Below, piece after piece: positions 6,488 through 12,992 of a stretch of DNA of 24,434 nucleotides. The notes beneath the pieces were generated by a model. It was not told the origin of the DNA. It was given only the letters and a program-made list of their open reading frames with translations, and ran no database searches. Within the stretch, counting starts at the first letter, position 1. Every line of letters begins with the position of its first letter. Source of the DNA: JAJZJT01 sp964610905 (GTDB lineage: Bacteria > Actinomycetota > Acidimicrobiia > Acidimicrobiales > RAAP-2); the NCBI GenBank assembly GCA_964610905.1, contig CAZSYT010000044.1, positions 1-24,434 of the forward strand, in the 5' to 3' direction. The translations under genes were made by a program, and so were the position numbers.

Positions 6488-7651
6488 TCACCCGGGCGCA
6501 GCCGCTCCCCACGCCGTGTCGACCCAGCCGGGCCCCAGCGCGTCGACGCCCGGGCAGCCCATGAGGGCGAGCGTGCGCACCACGTCGGCCCGGAGCACGT
6601 CGAGGAGGCGACCGACCCCGGCCTCCCCCGCCACGGCGAGGGCGTAGAGGTAGGGCCGTCCGACGAGCACGGCCGTGGCGCCGAGCGCGATCGCCTTCAC
6701 CACGTCGCCGCCGCGTCGCACGCCGGAGTCGAGCAGCACGGGCACGGCACCGGCCACCTCGGCGACGACCTCGGGCAGGACGTCGAGCGTGGCGGGGGCC
6801 CCGTCGAGCTGGCGCCCGCCGTGGTTCGACACCACGACGCCGGCGACGCCGGCATCGATCGCCCGCCGGGCGTCGGGCCCGCCGAGGATGCCCTTCACCA
6901 CCACCGGACCGTCCCACCGCTCGACCAGGGCGGCCACGTCGTCCCAGGTGAACGGCGACCCGCCGGCCGCCACCAGTCCCACCGTCGGACCGTCGTCGGC
7001 GCCCTGGCGGCGAGAGGCGACGAGGGCCCGCCCCATCCGGGCCGCCCACCCCGGCCGGGCGACGACCTGTGCGGCCAGCAGCGCCCTCCCGCGTGAGCCG
7101 AGGCCCATCGAGCCCGAGATCCCGTTGCGCCGGTCGCGCTCACGGTTGCCGAGGGCGGGCGTGTCGACGGTCACCATCAGCGCCTCGCAGCCGGCGGCGG
7201 CGGCGTGGTCCACGAGCGGCTCCCAGTCGGCCCGTCCGCCCGGCGCGTACAGCTGGTACCAGAGCGGCCTGTCGCCGGTGCCGAGCGCCGAGGCGACCCG
7301 CTCGGGAGAGACACCCGCCACGGCCGAGAGGACCGAGACGGTGCCCCGGTCGCGGGCGGCCCGGGCGGCACCGCCGGGTCCGTCGGGGTGCACGGCGGAG
7401 ACGAGGCCGCACGGCGCCAGCAGCACGGGCAGCGAGAGCGTGCGGCCGAAGAGCTCGACGGCGAGGCGCGGCTCTCCCTTCGTGGCGGCCATGCGAGGAC
7501 GGAAGCCGACCTGGCGGAACGCCGCCTCGTTGCGGGCCATGGTGAGCTCGTCGTCGGCTGCGCCGTCCACGTAGTCGAACAGGGCTCGCGGCAGCACCCG
7601 GGCGGCAAGGCGGCGCGCCTCGGCCACGCTCGTGATGCGAGACGGGTCCAT
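6488..7651 (-). CDS. FMN-dependent alpha-hydroxy-acid oxidase/dehydrogenase
   Basis: A 387-residue (beta/alpha)8 flavoprotein of the glycolate oxidase/L-lactate dehydrogenase/lactate monooxygenase family, which oxidises 2-hydroxy acids to 2-oxo acids. FDYVDGAADDE (25-35), LPVLLAPCG (74-82), WYQLY (131-135), VTVDTPALGNRERD (160-173), K253 in VVVKGI, the catalytic H277 and R280 in SNHGGRQLDG, and the FMN-phosphate segments DSGVRRGGDV (308-317) and GRPYLYAL (331-338) are all present. The substrate is not decided by these motifs. The frame stays open upstream, but the ATG at 7649-7651 is chosen because AAGGAG lies six bases before it and homology begins there. It follows the sigma-factor/membrane-protein pair on the same strand after 86 bp, and a palindromic terminator follows it. 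Confidence 0.93.
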   Translation of the reverse strand: MDPSRITSVAEARRLAARVLPRALFDYVDGAADDELTMARNEAAFRQVGFRPRMAATKGEPRLAVELFGRTLSLPVLLAPCGLVSAVHPDGPGGAARAARDRGTVSVLSAVAGVSPERVASALGTGDRPLWYQLYAPGGRADWEPLVDHAAAAGCEALMVTVDTPALGNRERDRRNGISGSMGLGSRGRALLAAQVVARPGWAARMGRALVASRRQGADDGPTVGLVAAGGSPFTWDDVAALVERWDGPVVVKGILGGPDARRAIDAGVAGVVVSNHGGRQLDGAPATLDVLPEVVAEVAGAVPVLLDSGVRRGGDVVKAIALGATAVLVGRPYLYALAVAGEAGVGRLLDVLRADVVRTLALMGCPGVDALGPGWVDTAWGAAAPG

Positions 7652-7737
7652 GCGCAGCTCCTTCCGGGCCCGGGCACCGACCCGGGTCGCTCCACTGGTC
7701 GGGGACCATTCGATCCCACCCAGGCAGCGGTGCGCAA

Positions 7738-8412
7738 TTAGCCCCGCACGACGACCTCGACGACGGTGCTCGCCGCCGAGCACGCAGCCCCCCGGCACGC
7801 CGCCGTCACCCGGGCCCGGCCCGGCCGGACGGCCACGAGGGCGACGTGCCCGGACGACGCGGCGCCGACCGCGGTCAGGACGGTCGGTCGGCCCGCGGCG
7901 ACCTCCGGGGTGGCCCACGACCGCCCGGGCCCACCGGCGAGGGCGACGACGAGCCGCTTCCCCACGGCGAGCGTCACAGGGACCGGACCGCCGGTGGTGC
8001 CGGCGAGCGAGGCGTCCGACAGGCACGTCCACCCGGCCGGGCACCCGCCCGGTGTCCCCTGCGCCGGGGCGAAGACGGTGGGCCCGAGCTCTGGCCCGGC
8101 TGCGGGCCCCGCCGGCACCGCTCCCGGGGCGGCGGTCCCGTTCGTCGGCCCCGCCGGCTTCGGGCCGCCTCGGGCGGGCAGGGCGGAGGTCGCCGGCGCG
8201 TCGGCAGCTGCCCGCACGGGCGCCGGACCACGCGCGCCGACCACCACGACGGCGACGAGGGCCACGGCGAGCGCCGAGCACCCGCCGGCCAGCGCCCGGC
8301 GGCGGCGCGCCCGGCGGGCGCTCACCCGGGCGGCAACCGCCGCCCGGTAGGTGCCGATCGGCCGGGGCGGCTCGCCATCGGCGGGGACGGCACCCGGTGG
8401 CGGGGCGGTCAC
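7738..8412 (-). CDS. Single-pass membrane protein coupled to an ECF sigma factor, unknown function
   Basis: A 224-residue protein that I do not recognise. A basic cytoplasmic N-terminal segment (YRAAVAARVSARRARRRR, about residues 22-39) precedes one transmembrane helix (about 40-60), a Pro/Ala/Gly-rich linker, and an extracellular domain with two Cys pairs (GGCPAGWTC and TAACRGAAC) and beta-type segments ending VEVVVRG. The gene overlaps the ECF sigma gene by a GTGA junction, so the two are translated together. That position and topology suit a regulator or sensor partner of the sigma factor, but the zinc-binding HxxxCxxC anti-sigma motif is absent, so calling it an anti-sigma factor would be a guess. 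GTG 8412 is preferred over GTG 8415 because of the four-base overlap. Confidence 0.7.
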   Translation of the reverse strand: MTAPPPGAVPADGEPPRPIGTYRAAVAARVSARRARRRRALAGGCSALAVALVAVVVVGARGPAPVRAAADAPATSALPARGGPKPAGPTNGTAAPGAVPAGPAAGPELGPTVFAPAQGTPGGCPAGWTCLSDASLAGTTGGPVPVTLAVGKRLVVALAGGPGRSWATPEVAAGRPTVLTAVGAASSGHVALVAVRPGRARVTAACRGAACSAASTVVEVVVRG

Positions 8413-9005
8413 CACGACCCCCGCCTGGCCGGGTCCGGAAGGCCCGCGCCAGCGGCGTGCGGAGCTCCGGCACCTCCGCCCGGTTCCCCGCCCCGTGGTC
8501 CCGACGTCCCGTCACCGGGTGCGTCGGGCTCGAGCCCGACTCGGCGCAGCGCGGCGAGGCCCCGGTGCACGTGCTGCTTCACCGTGCCGACGCTGCACCC
8601 GAGCGCAGCTGCCGTCTCCGCCTCGGAGCAGTCGAGCAGGAACCGGAAGGCGAGAGCGGCCCGCTGGCGCCGCGGCAGTCCGGCCAAGGCCCGGGCCAGG
8701 TCGACCCGGTCGCCGGGGTCGCCGAAGTCGCCGCCGCTGCCTCGGGCGGCCTCGTCGACCGGCGAGAGCAGCGGCGCGCGGCGCCGGCGGCGCCACACGT
8801 CGATGGCCCGGTTCGCCGCCACCCGGGTCACCCAGCCGTCGGGCTCGCCGGCGAGCCGCTCCCAGCGCTCGGCCGCCCGGGTGAGGGTCTCGATGGCCAC
8901 GTCCTCGGCGTCCTCCTTCGACCACACGATCCGGAGGGCGACCCCGTAGGCGCGTCGGAAGAGGCGGTCGAACGCCTCGTCGAACCCATCACCGTCACCG
9001 CTCAC
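8409..9005 (-). CDS. ECF-type RNA polymerase sigma factor
   Basis: A 198-residue extracytoplasmic-function sigma factor. Region 2 is at about residues 8-77 (AYGVALRIVWSKEDAEDVAIETL, then GWVTRVAANRAIDVWRRRRR) and region 4 at about 102-155 (LARALAGLPRRQRAALAFRFL, then the helix-turn-helix ETAAALGCSVGTVKQHVHRGLAAL). Regions 1.1 and 3 are missing, as expected for this group. A Gly/Pro-rich tail of about 40 residues follows. It directs RNA polymerase to a specific promoter set that cannot be named here. The stop overlaps the start of the membrane-protein gene (GTGA). The GTG at 9003-9005 has no direct Shine-Dalgarno; a seven-codon ORF with GGAGG ends in its first bases. The gap at 9147-9182 lies upstream. 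Confidence 0.9.
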   Translation of the reverse strand: MSGDGDGFDEAFDRLFRRAYGVALRIVWSKEDAEDVAIETLTRAAERWERLAGEPDGWVTRVAANRAIDVWRRRRRAPLLSPVDEAARGSGGDFGDPGDRVDLARALAGLPRRQRAALAFRFLLDCSEAETAAALGCSVGTVKQHVHRGLAALRRVGLEPDAPGDGTSGPRGGEPGGGAGAPHAAGAGLPDPARRGSW

Positions 9006-9025
9006 GCCGTCGGGCCGTCGCGCAT
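9002..9025 (-). other. Possible seven-codon leader ORF (MRDGPTA) coupled to the sigma gene
   Basis: ATG at 9023-9025 has GGAGG (9029-9033) three bases upstream; the frame ends in TGA at 9002-9004, overlapping the sigma GTG as GTGA. It could deliver ribosomes to the sigma start. A single-base error close to the assembly gap, which would make this ATG the real sigma start, is an alternative. Confidence 0.3.
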
Positions 9026-9042
9026 CGTCCTCCGGAACGTCT

Positions 9043-9055
9043 CACGTGCCACGTG
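9043..9055. repeat. CACGTG-C-CACGTG inverted repeat upstream of the sigma gene
   Basis: Two CACGTG hexamers separated by one base form a symmetric 13-bp element about 38 bp before the sigma GTG, in the region where its promoter must lie. It could be an operator; no regulator is linked to it. Confidence 0.35.
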
Positions 9056-9146
9056 CCCGCTACGTTGACATGGCGCCGGTCGTCCCCGTGAGCCGGGCCT
9101 CCTCGGGAGCCCCACCCGGGGTGCGGCACCCGGCTCTCCCGGGCGT

Positions 9147-9182
9147 GGGGGGGGGGGGGGGGGGGGGGGGGGNNNNNNNNNN
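9147..9182. other. Assembly gap: 26-base G run followed by ten Ns
   Basis: Twenty-six consecutive G (9147-9172) run into ten N (9173-9182). Long G runs at contig ends are a known artefact of two-colour Illumina chemistry, so the G run is probably not genomic. The true distance and content between the sigma promoter region and the groEL terminator are unknown. Confidence 0.9.
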
Positions 9183-9206
9183 CGGCCGGGCCCGAGGGCC
9201 CGGCCG
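9183..9206 (-). terminator. Strong hairpin downstream of groEL
   Basis: CGGCCGGGCCC (9183-9193) and GGGCCCGGCCG (9196-9206) form an 11-bp inverted repeat around two bases (apical loop about four bases). It lies 38 bp beyond the groEL stop, directly at the edge of the assembly gap. Confidence 0.6.
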
Positions 9207-9223
9207 GCTCCACGTCGGCTCCG

Positions 9224-9241
9224 CCGTGCGGCGGCGCACGG
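9224..9241 (-). terminator. First hairpin after the groEL stop codon
   Basis: CCGTGCG (9224-9230), loop GCGG, and CGCACGG (9235-9241) form a perfect 7-bp stem starting three bases after the groEL stop. With the stronger hairpin at 9183-9206 it makes a tandem terminator. Confidence 0.5.
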
Positions 9242-9244
9242 GTC

Positions 9245-10897
9245 CTACATCATCCCGCCCATCCCGCCCATCCCGCCCATGCCGCCGGCGGCGGCAGCGG
9301 CGGCGGCCGCGGCGTCAACCTTCTCGGGCTTGTCAGCGACCAGTGCCTCGGTCGTCAGCAACAGGCCGGCGATGGACGCGGCGTTCTGGAGTGCGGAACG
9401 GGTGACCTTGGCCGGGTCGATGACGCCCGCCTTGACGAGGTCGACGAGCTCACCGGTGGCGGCATTGAGCCCGATCGATCCCGTCTCGGCCTCGACCTGG
9501 CGGACGTAGACCGAGCCCTCGAGCCCGGCGTTGGAGGCGATGCACCGCAGCGGTTCGGCGAGCGCCTTCGCCACGATCGAGGCGCCGGTGGCCTCGTCGC
9601 CCTCGAGGGACGCAGCCGCGTCGTTGACGGCACCACGCGACCGCACGAGGGCGGTGCCACCGCCGGCCACGATGCCCTCCTCGACGGCGGCCCGAGTGGC
9701 GGACAGTGCGTCCTCGATCCGGTGCTTCTTCTCCTTCAGCTCGACCTCGGTGGCGGCACCGACCTTCACCACGGCCACGCCGCCGGCCAACTTGGCCAGG
9801 CGCTCCTGGAGCTTCTCGCGGTCCCAGTCGGAGTCCGTCTCCTCGATCTCCCGCTTGATCTGGGCGATGCGGCCCTTCACGTCCTCCTCGGCACCGGCAC
9901 CTTCGACGATGGTGGTCTCGTCCTTGGTGACGATGACCCGCCGGGCCTTGCCGAGCAGGTCGACGGTGGTGCCCTCGAGCTTCAGGCCGATCTCCTCGGA
10001 GATCACCTGGGCGCCCGTCAGGATGGCCATGTCCTGCAGCATCGCCTTGCGGCGCTCCCCGAACCCGGGGGCCTTGACGGCCACCGACGTGAACGTGCCA
10101 CGGATCTTGTTGACCACCAGGGTGGCGAGCGCCTCGCCCTCGACGTCCTCGGCCACGATCAGCAGCGGCTTGCCGGTCTGCATGACCTTCTCGAGCACGG
10201 GAACGAGGTCGTGGACGGCACTGATCTTCTGGTTGACGAAGAGGATCAGCGGGTCGTCGAGGACGGCCTCCTGGCGCTCGGGGTCGGTGACGAAGTAGGG
10301 CGACAGGTAGCCCTTGTCGAACTGCATGCCCTCGGTGAACTCGAGCTCGATGCCGAAGGTGTTCGACTCCTCGACGGTCACCGTGCCGTCCTTGCCCACC
10401 TTGTCGATGGCGTCGGCCAGCACCTCGCCGATCGCGGTGTCGGCCGCCGAGATGGAGGCGACCTGGGCGATCTCGGTCTTCGAGTCGATCTCCTTCGACA
10501 GGTCACGGATCGAGCCGACGGCCGCCTCGACCCCCTTGTCGATGCCCTTGCGCAGCGCCTGCGGGTTGGCACCGGCGGCCACGTTGCGCAGGCCCTCGCG
10601 GATCAGCGCCTGGGCCAGCACGGTGGCCGTGGTGGTGCCGTCACCGGCGACGTCGTTCGTCTTGGTGGCGACCTCCTTGACCAACTGGGCGCCCATGTTC
10701 TCGAAGACGTCCTCGAGCTCCACCTCGCGGGCGATCGAGACGCCGTCGTTGGTGATCGTCGGCGCGCCGAACTTCTTCTCGATGACCACGTTGCGGCCCT
10801 TCGGGCCGAGGGTCACCTTGACCGTGTCGGCCAGCTTGTTGACGCCGGCCTCGAGGCCGCGTCGGGCGGCCTCGTCGAACTTGAGGATCTTCGGCAT
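9245..10897 (-). CDS. groEL: Chaperonin GroEL (Hsp60)
   Basis: A full-length 550-residue group I chaperonin that folds proteins in an ATP-driven double ring with GroES. It begins MPKILKFDEAARRGLEAGVN, has the ATP-binding segments TLGPKGRNV (29-37), NDG (50-52) and GDGTTT with catalytic D86 (85-90), the apical-domain segment FVTDPERQEAVLDDPLIL, and APGFGERRKAML. The C terminus is an Ala-rich stretch followed by GGMGGMGGMGGMM, the Gly-Met tail of ordinary folding chaperonins, rather than the His-rich tail of mycobacterial GroEL1. The ATG overlaps the groES stop as TAATG, so the two are translationally coupled and share the CIRCE-controlled promoter. Two hairpins follow. Confidence 0.98.
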   Translation of the reverse strand: MPKILKFDEAARRGLEAGVNKLADTVKVTLGPKGRNVVIEKKFGAPTITNDGVSIAREVELEDVFENMGAQLVKEVATKTNDVAGDGTTTATVLAQALIREGLRNVAAGANPQALRKGIDKGVEAAVGSIRDLSKEIDSKTEIAQVASISAADTAIGEVLADAIDKVGKDGTVTVEESNTFGIELEFTEGMQFDKGYLSPYFVTDPERQEAVLDDPLILFVNQKISAVHDLVPVLEKVMQTGKPLLIVAEDVEGEALATLVVNKIRGTFTSVAVKAPGFGERRKAMLQDMAILTGAQVISEEIGLKLEGTTVDLLGKARRVIVTKDETTIVEGAGAEEDVKGRIAQIKREIEETDSDWDREKLQERLAKLAGGVAVVKVGAATEVELKEKKHRIEDALSATRAAVEEGIVAGGGTALVRSRGAVNDAAASLEGDEATGASIVAKALAEPLRCIASNAGLEGSVYVRQVEAETGSIGLNAATGELVDLVKAGVIDPAKVTRSALQNAASIAGLLLTTEALVADKPEKVDAAAAAAAAAGGMGGMGGMGGMM

Positions 10898-11190
10898 TAC
10901 TTGACCACCTTGGCCAGGACGTCGCGGCTGGACAGGATCAGCAGGTCCTCGCCGTCGACGGTGATCTCGGTGCCGCCGTACTTCGAGTAGACGACGGTGT
11001 CACCCTTCTTGATGTCGAGCGGGATCAGCTCGCCCGACGCCTCGGCACGCCGGCCCGGGCCCACGGCGAGCACCTCACCCTGCTGCGGCTTCTCCTTGGC
11101 CGTGTCCGGGATCACCAGGCCGGACGCCGTGGTCTCCTCCGACTCTCCCGGTCGGACGACGATGCGATCGTCGAGTGGTTGCAGACTCAT
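10897..11190 (-). CDS. groES: Co-chaperonin GroES (Hsp10)
   Basis: A 97-residue GroES of normal length. MSLQPLDDRIVVRPGESEE opens the beta-barrel, followed by the mobile loop (ETTASGLVIPDTAKEKPQQG, with the GroEL-contacting LVIP), EVLAVGPG and the C-terminal strands KKGDTVVYSKYGGTEI and ILSSRDVLAKV. It caps the GroEL ring. A GGAGG lies nine bases before the ATG at 11188-11190. The promoter TTGCCT-N17-TATCGT and a perfect CIRCE element lie just upstream, inside the 3' end of tsaD, giving a leader of about 44 nt and pointing to repression by HrcA, which is not encoded in this window. Confidence 0.98.
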   Translation of the reverse strand: MSLQPLDDRIVVRPGESEETTASGLVIPDTAKEKPQQGEVLAVGPGRRAEASGELIPLDIKKGDTVVYSKYGGTEITVDGEDLLILSSRDVLAKVVK

Positions 11191-11214
11191 CTGATCTGGC
11201 CTCCTGTGGCAGCG

Positions 11215-11241
11215 TTAGCACTCAGCTGTTGCGAGTGCTAA
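11215..11241. promoter_or_regulatory. CIRCE element (HrcA operator) controlling groES-groEL
   Basis: TTAGCACTC-N9-GAGTGCTAA matches the CIRCE consensus at every position; with flanking bases the arms extend to 11 bp (11213-11243). It overlaps the last base of the -10 box and the expected transcript start. It also spans the tsaD stop codon, so part of the operator encodes the last residues of TsaD. Confidence 0.97.
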
Positions 11242-12340
11242 CGATAGCGACCGCGGGACGCCGAGGCAACCCGTCCCCCGCCCGCCCGACGTCGGGCAGG
11301 CGGAGGTTGGGGTCGGCACCGAGGTCGAGGCTGCTCCCCTCGGGCTCCCGCTGGAGGTGCCACCAGCCGGCGGCGGCGATCATGGCGGCGTTGTCGGTGC
11401 ACAGCGCCCGGCTGGGCAGGAACGCCCGCAGCCCGTCCTCGGCGCAGGCCTCTTCCACCCGGCGGCGCAGCAGCGCGTTGGCCGCGACGCCGCCGGCCAG
11501 GCAGACGGCCGTGGCCCCGACGTCGGCGGCGGCACGGCGGGCCTTGGCCACCAGCACGTCGACGACGGCCTGGCGGAACGAGGCGGCGACGTCCTCGGTG
11601 GTGGAATCGGGGTGCTTGCGGACCGTGTTGACGACCGACGTCTTCAGCCCGCTGAACGAGAAGTCGTACCCCTCGGCGAGGAGGGCCCGCGGGAAGGCGA
11701 AGGCCTCTGGGTCGCCTCCCTCGGCGGCGACGTCGATGGCCGGCCCGCCCGGGTAGCCGAGGCCGAGGAACCGGGCGACTTTGTCGAACGCCTCGCCGGC
11801 GGCGTCGTCGATCGTCTCGCCGAGCACCCGATAGGTCCCCGGCGCCGTCACCTCGACGAGGAGGGTGTGCCCGCCGGAGACGAGCAGGACGACGAGCGGC
11901 CACCCGAGGTCGGGCTGCTCGAGGAGGGAGGCGAAGAGGTGCCCCTCCAGGTGGTTGACCCCGACCACCGGCACGCCCCACGCCATGGCCAGGGCCTTGG
12001 CCTCGGCCACGCCGACGAGCAGCGACCCGACGAGGCCCGGCCCGTGCGTGACGGCGACGGCGTCGACGCCGCGCCCGGTCTCGTCCGAGCCCGCCCTGGC
12101 CAGGGCGTCGGCCACCACCGGGGTGAGCAGCTCGACGTGGGCCCGGCCGGCCAGCTCGGGCACGACGCCGCCGTAGCGGGCGTGGAGGTCGACCTGGCTC
12201 GAGACGACCGAGGAGACGATCGTCGTGCCCCCGTCGACGACGGCCGCCGCCGTCTCGTCGCACGAGGTCTCGATCCCGAGGACTCGGTGCGCCGGGCCAG
12301 GGACCCGGGAGGCACGTGGGCTCGTGGCACCGGTGGTCAC
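11222..12340 (-). CDS. tsaD: tRNA N6-adenosine threonylcarbamoyltransferase TsaD
   Basis: A 372-residue protein of the Kae1/TsaD family, which with TsaB and TsaE transfers threonylcarbamoyl from TC-AMP to A37 of tRNAs decoding ANN codons. It has LGIETSCDETAAAVV (21-35), ARYGGVVPELAGRAHVE (54-70), VTHGPGLVGSLLVG (97-110), the metal-binding VNHLEGH with H130 and H134, LVSGGHTLL, PGGPAIDVAAEGG and CTDNAAMIAAAG near the end with the metal-binding Asp. About 18 residues precede the usual start. The GTG at 12338-12340 has a TAGTGT hexamer six bases upstream and no Shine-Dalgarno, so it is probably leaderless and transcribed separately from rimI. Its last codons are shared with the groES promoter and CIRCE. 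Confidence 0.96.
   Translation of the reverse strand: MTTGATSPRASRVPGPAHRVLGIETSCDETAAAVVDGGTTIVSSVVSSQVDLHARYGGVVPELAGRAHVELLTPVVADALARAGSDETGRGVDAVAVTHGPGLVGSLLVGVAEAKALAMAWGVPVVGVNHLEGHLFASLLEQPDLGWPLVVLLVSGGHTLLVEVTAPGTYRVLGETIDDAAGEAFDKVARFLGLGYPGGPAIDVAAEGGDPEAFAFPRALLAEGYDFSFSGLKTSVVNTVRKHPDSTTEDVAASFRQAVVDVLVAKARRAAADVGATAVCLAGGVAANALLRRRVEEACAEDGLRAFLPSRALCTDNAAMIAAAGWWHLQREPEGSSLDLGADPNLRLPDVGRAGDGLPRRPAVAIVSTRNS
11241..11269 (-). promoter_or_regulatory. Promoter of groES-groEL (TTGCCT-N17-TATCGT)
   Basis: On the minus strand TTGCCT (11264-11269), a 17-bp spacer and TATCGT (11241-11246) form a good housekeeping promoter located within the tsaD coding sequence. The start site is expected near 11234, inside CIRCE. 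Confidence 0.75.
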
Positions 12341-12346
12341 GGTCCG

Positions 12347-12352
12347 ACACTA
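12347..12352 (-). promoter_or_regulatory. Putative -10 box (TAGTGT) of tsaD, leaderless type
   Basis: TAGTGT ends six bases before the tsaD GTG in the 79-bp spacer behind rimI. No convincing -35 was seen at 16-18 bp. Confidence 0.45.
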
Positions 12353-12419
12353 CCGAAGCGCTCCCGACCGTCGGCCCCGTGGCGTCGGAGGCCGGTACGT
12401 CGGGACCGGGCGGCAGGGC

Positions 12420-12992
12420 TCAGCGCCGGGCGTCGACGGCCACACGGTCCGCGACCTCGGCGACGATGGCGTCGAGGCGCTCCGCGTAGGCCGGCTCGTC
12501 GATCCCGTCGACCACCATGACGAGGGCGTCGTCACCGGTCTCGGGGTAGTAGTTCGGGCGCAGGCCGACGGGCGCCATGCCGAAGCGCCGGTAGAGGGCG
12601 AGGGCGGGCTCGTTGCCCACGCGCACCTCGAGGCTCAGCTGACGCGCCCCACGGCCTCGCGACCCGGCGACCAGGTCGGCGAGCACGACGGTGCCGATGC
12701 CGCGCCCGTGCCACGCCGGGTCGACGGCGATGGTGTTCACGTGGGCGTCGTCGTCGACGAACATGACGCCCCCGAAGGCCACCACCTTCCGCTCCACCCA
12801 GGCGGTCCGGTACATGCGGGACGTCCGCTGGGCGAGCTCGTCGGCGAAGAGGCGGTGGCTCCACGGCCGGGGGAACACGGCTCGCTCGATGGCGAGCACG
12901 CTGCGCAGGTCGCGGCTGCGCATGGGGGTGATGACGAGCGGCAGCGGTCCCCCGGGCGTCTCGTCGGCCACCGAGCGCATGCGGGCGGTCAC
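12420..12992 (-). CDS. rimI: Ribosomal-protein-alanine N-acetyltransferase RimI (GNAT family)
   Basis: A 190-residue GNAT acetyltransferase. The fold is recognisable from VITPMRSRDLRSVLAIERAVF (about 20-40) and the following PRPWS, the NTIAVDPAWHGRGIGTVVLADLV acetyl-CoA site (motif A with HGRGIG, 95-100) and LEVRVGNEPALALYRRFGM with PNYYPETGDDALVMV, the typical RimI C-terminal motif. RimI acetylates N-terminal Ala of ribosomal protein S18 in Escherichia coli; in actinobacteria the target range is less certain. The GTG at 12990-12992 is chosen because it overlaps the tsaB stop as GTGA; the ATG at 12978-12980 is an alternative. A C-terminal extension of about 30 residues follows the core. It belongs to the udg-tsaE-tsaB-rimI operon. 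Confidence 0.9.
   Translation of the reverse strand: MTARMRSVADETPGGPLPLVITPMRSRDLRSVLAIERAVFPRPWSHRLFADELAQRTSRMYRTAWVERKVVAFGGVMFVDDDAHVNTIAVDPAWHGRGIGTVVLADLVAGSRGRGARQLSLEVRVGNEPALALYRRFGMAPVGLRPNYYPETGDDALVMVVDGIDEPAYAERLDAIVAEVADRVAVDARR

Noticed and set aside
7738..8412. Zinc-binding anti-sigma factor
   Set aside because: The HxxxCxxC motif is missing and the Cys pairs are on the external side of the predicted membrane helix.
9046..9405. Plus-strand reading frame across the N gap
   Set aside because: It depends on the artefactual G run and Ns and overlaps groEL antisense.
9722..10990. 422-codon plus-strand frame antisense to groEL
   Set aside because: Its Leu/Asp/Gly/His-rich composition mirrors the groEL codons on the other strand; no domain is visible.
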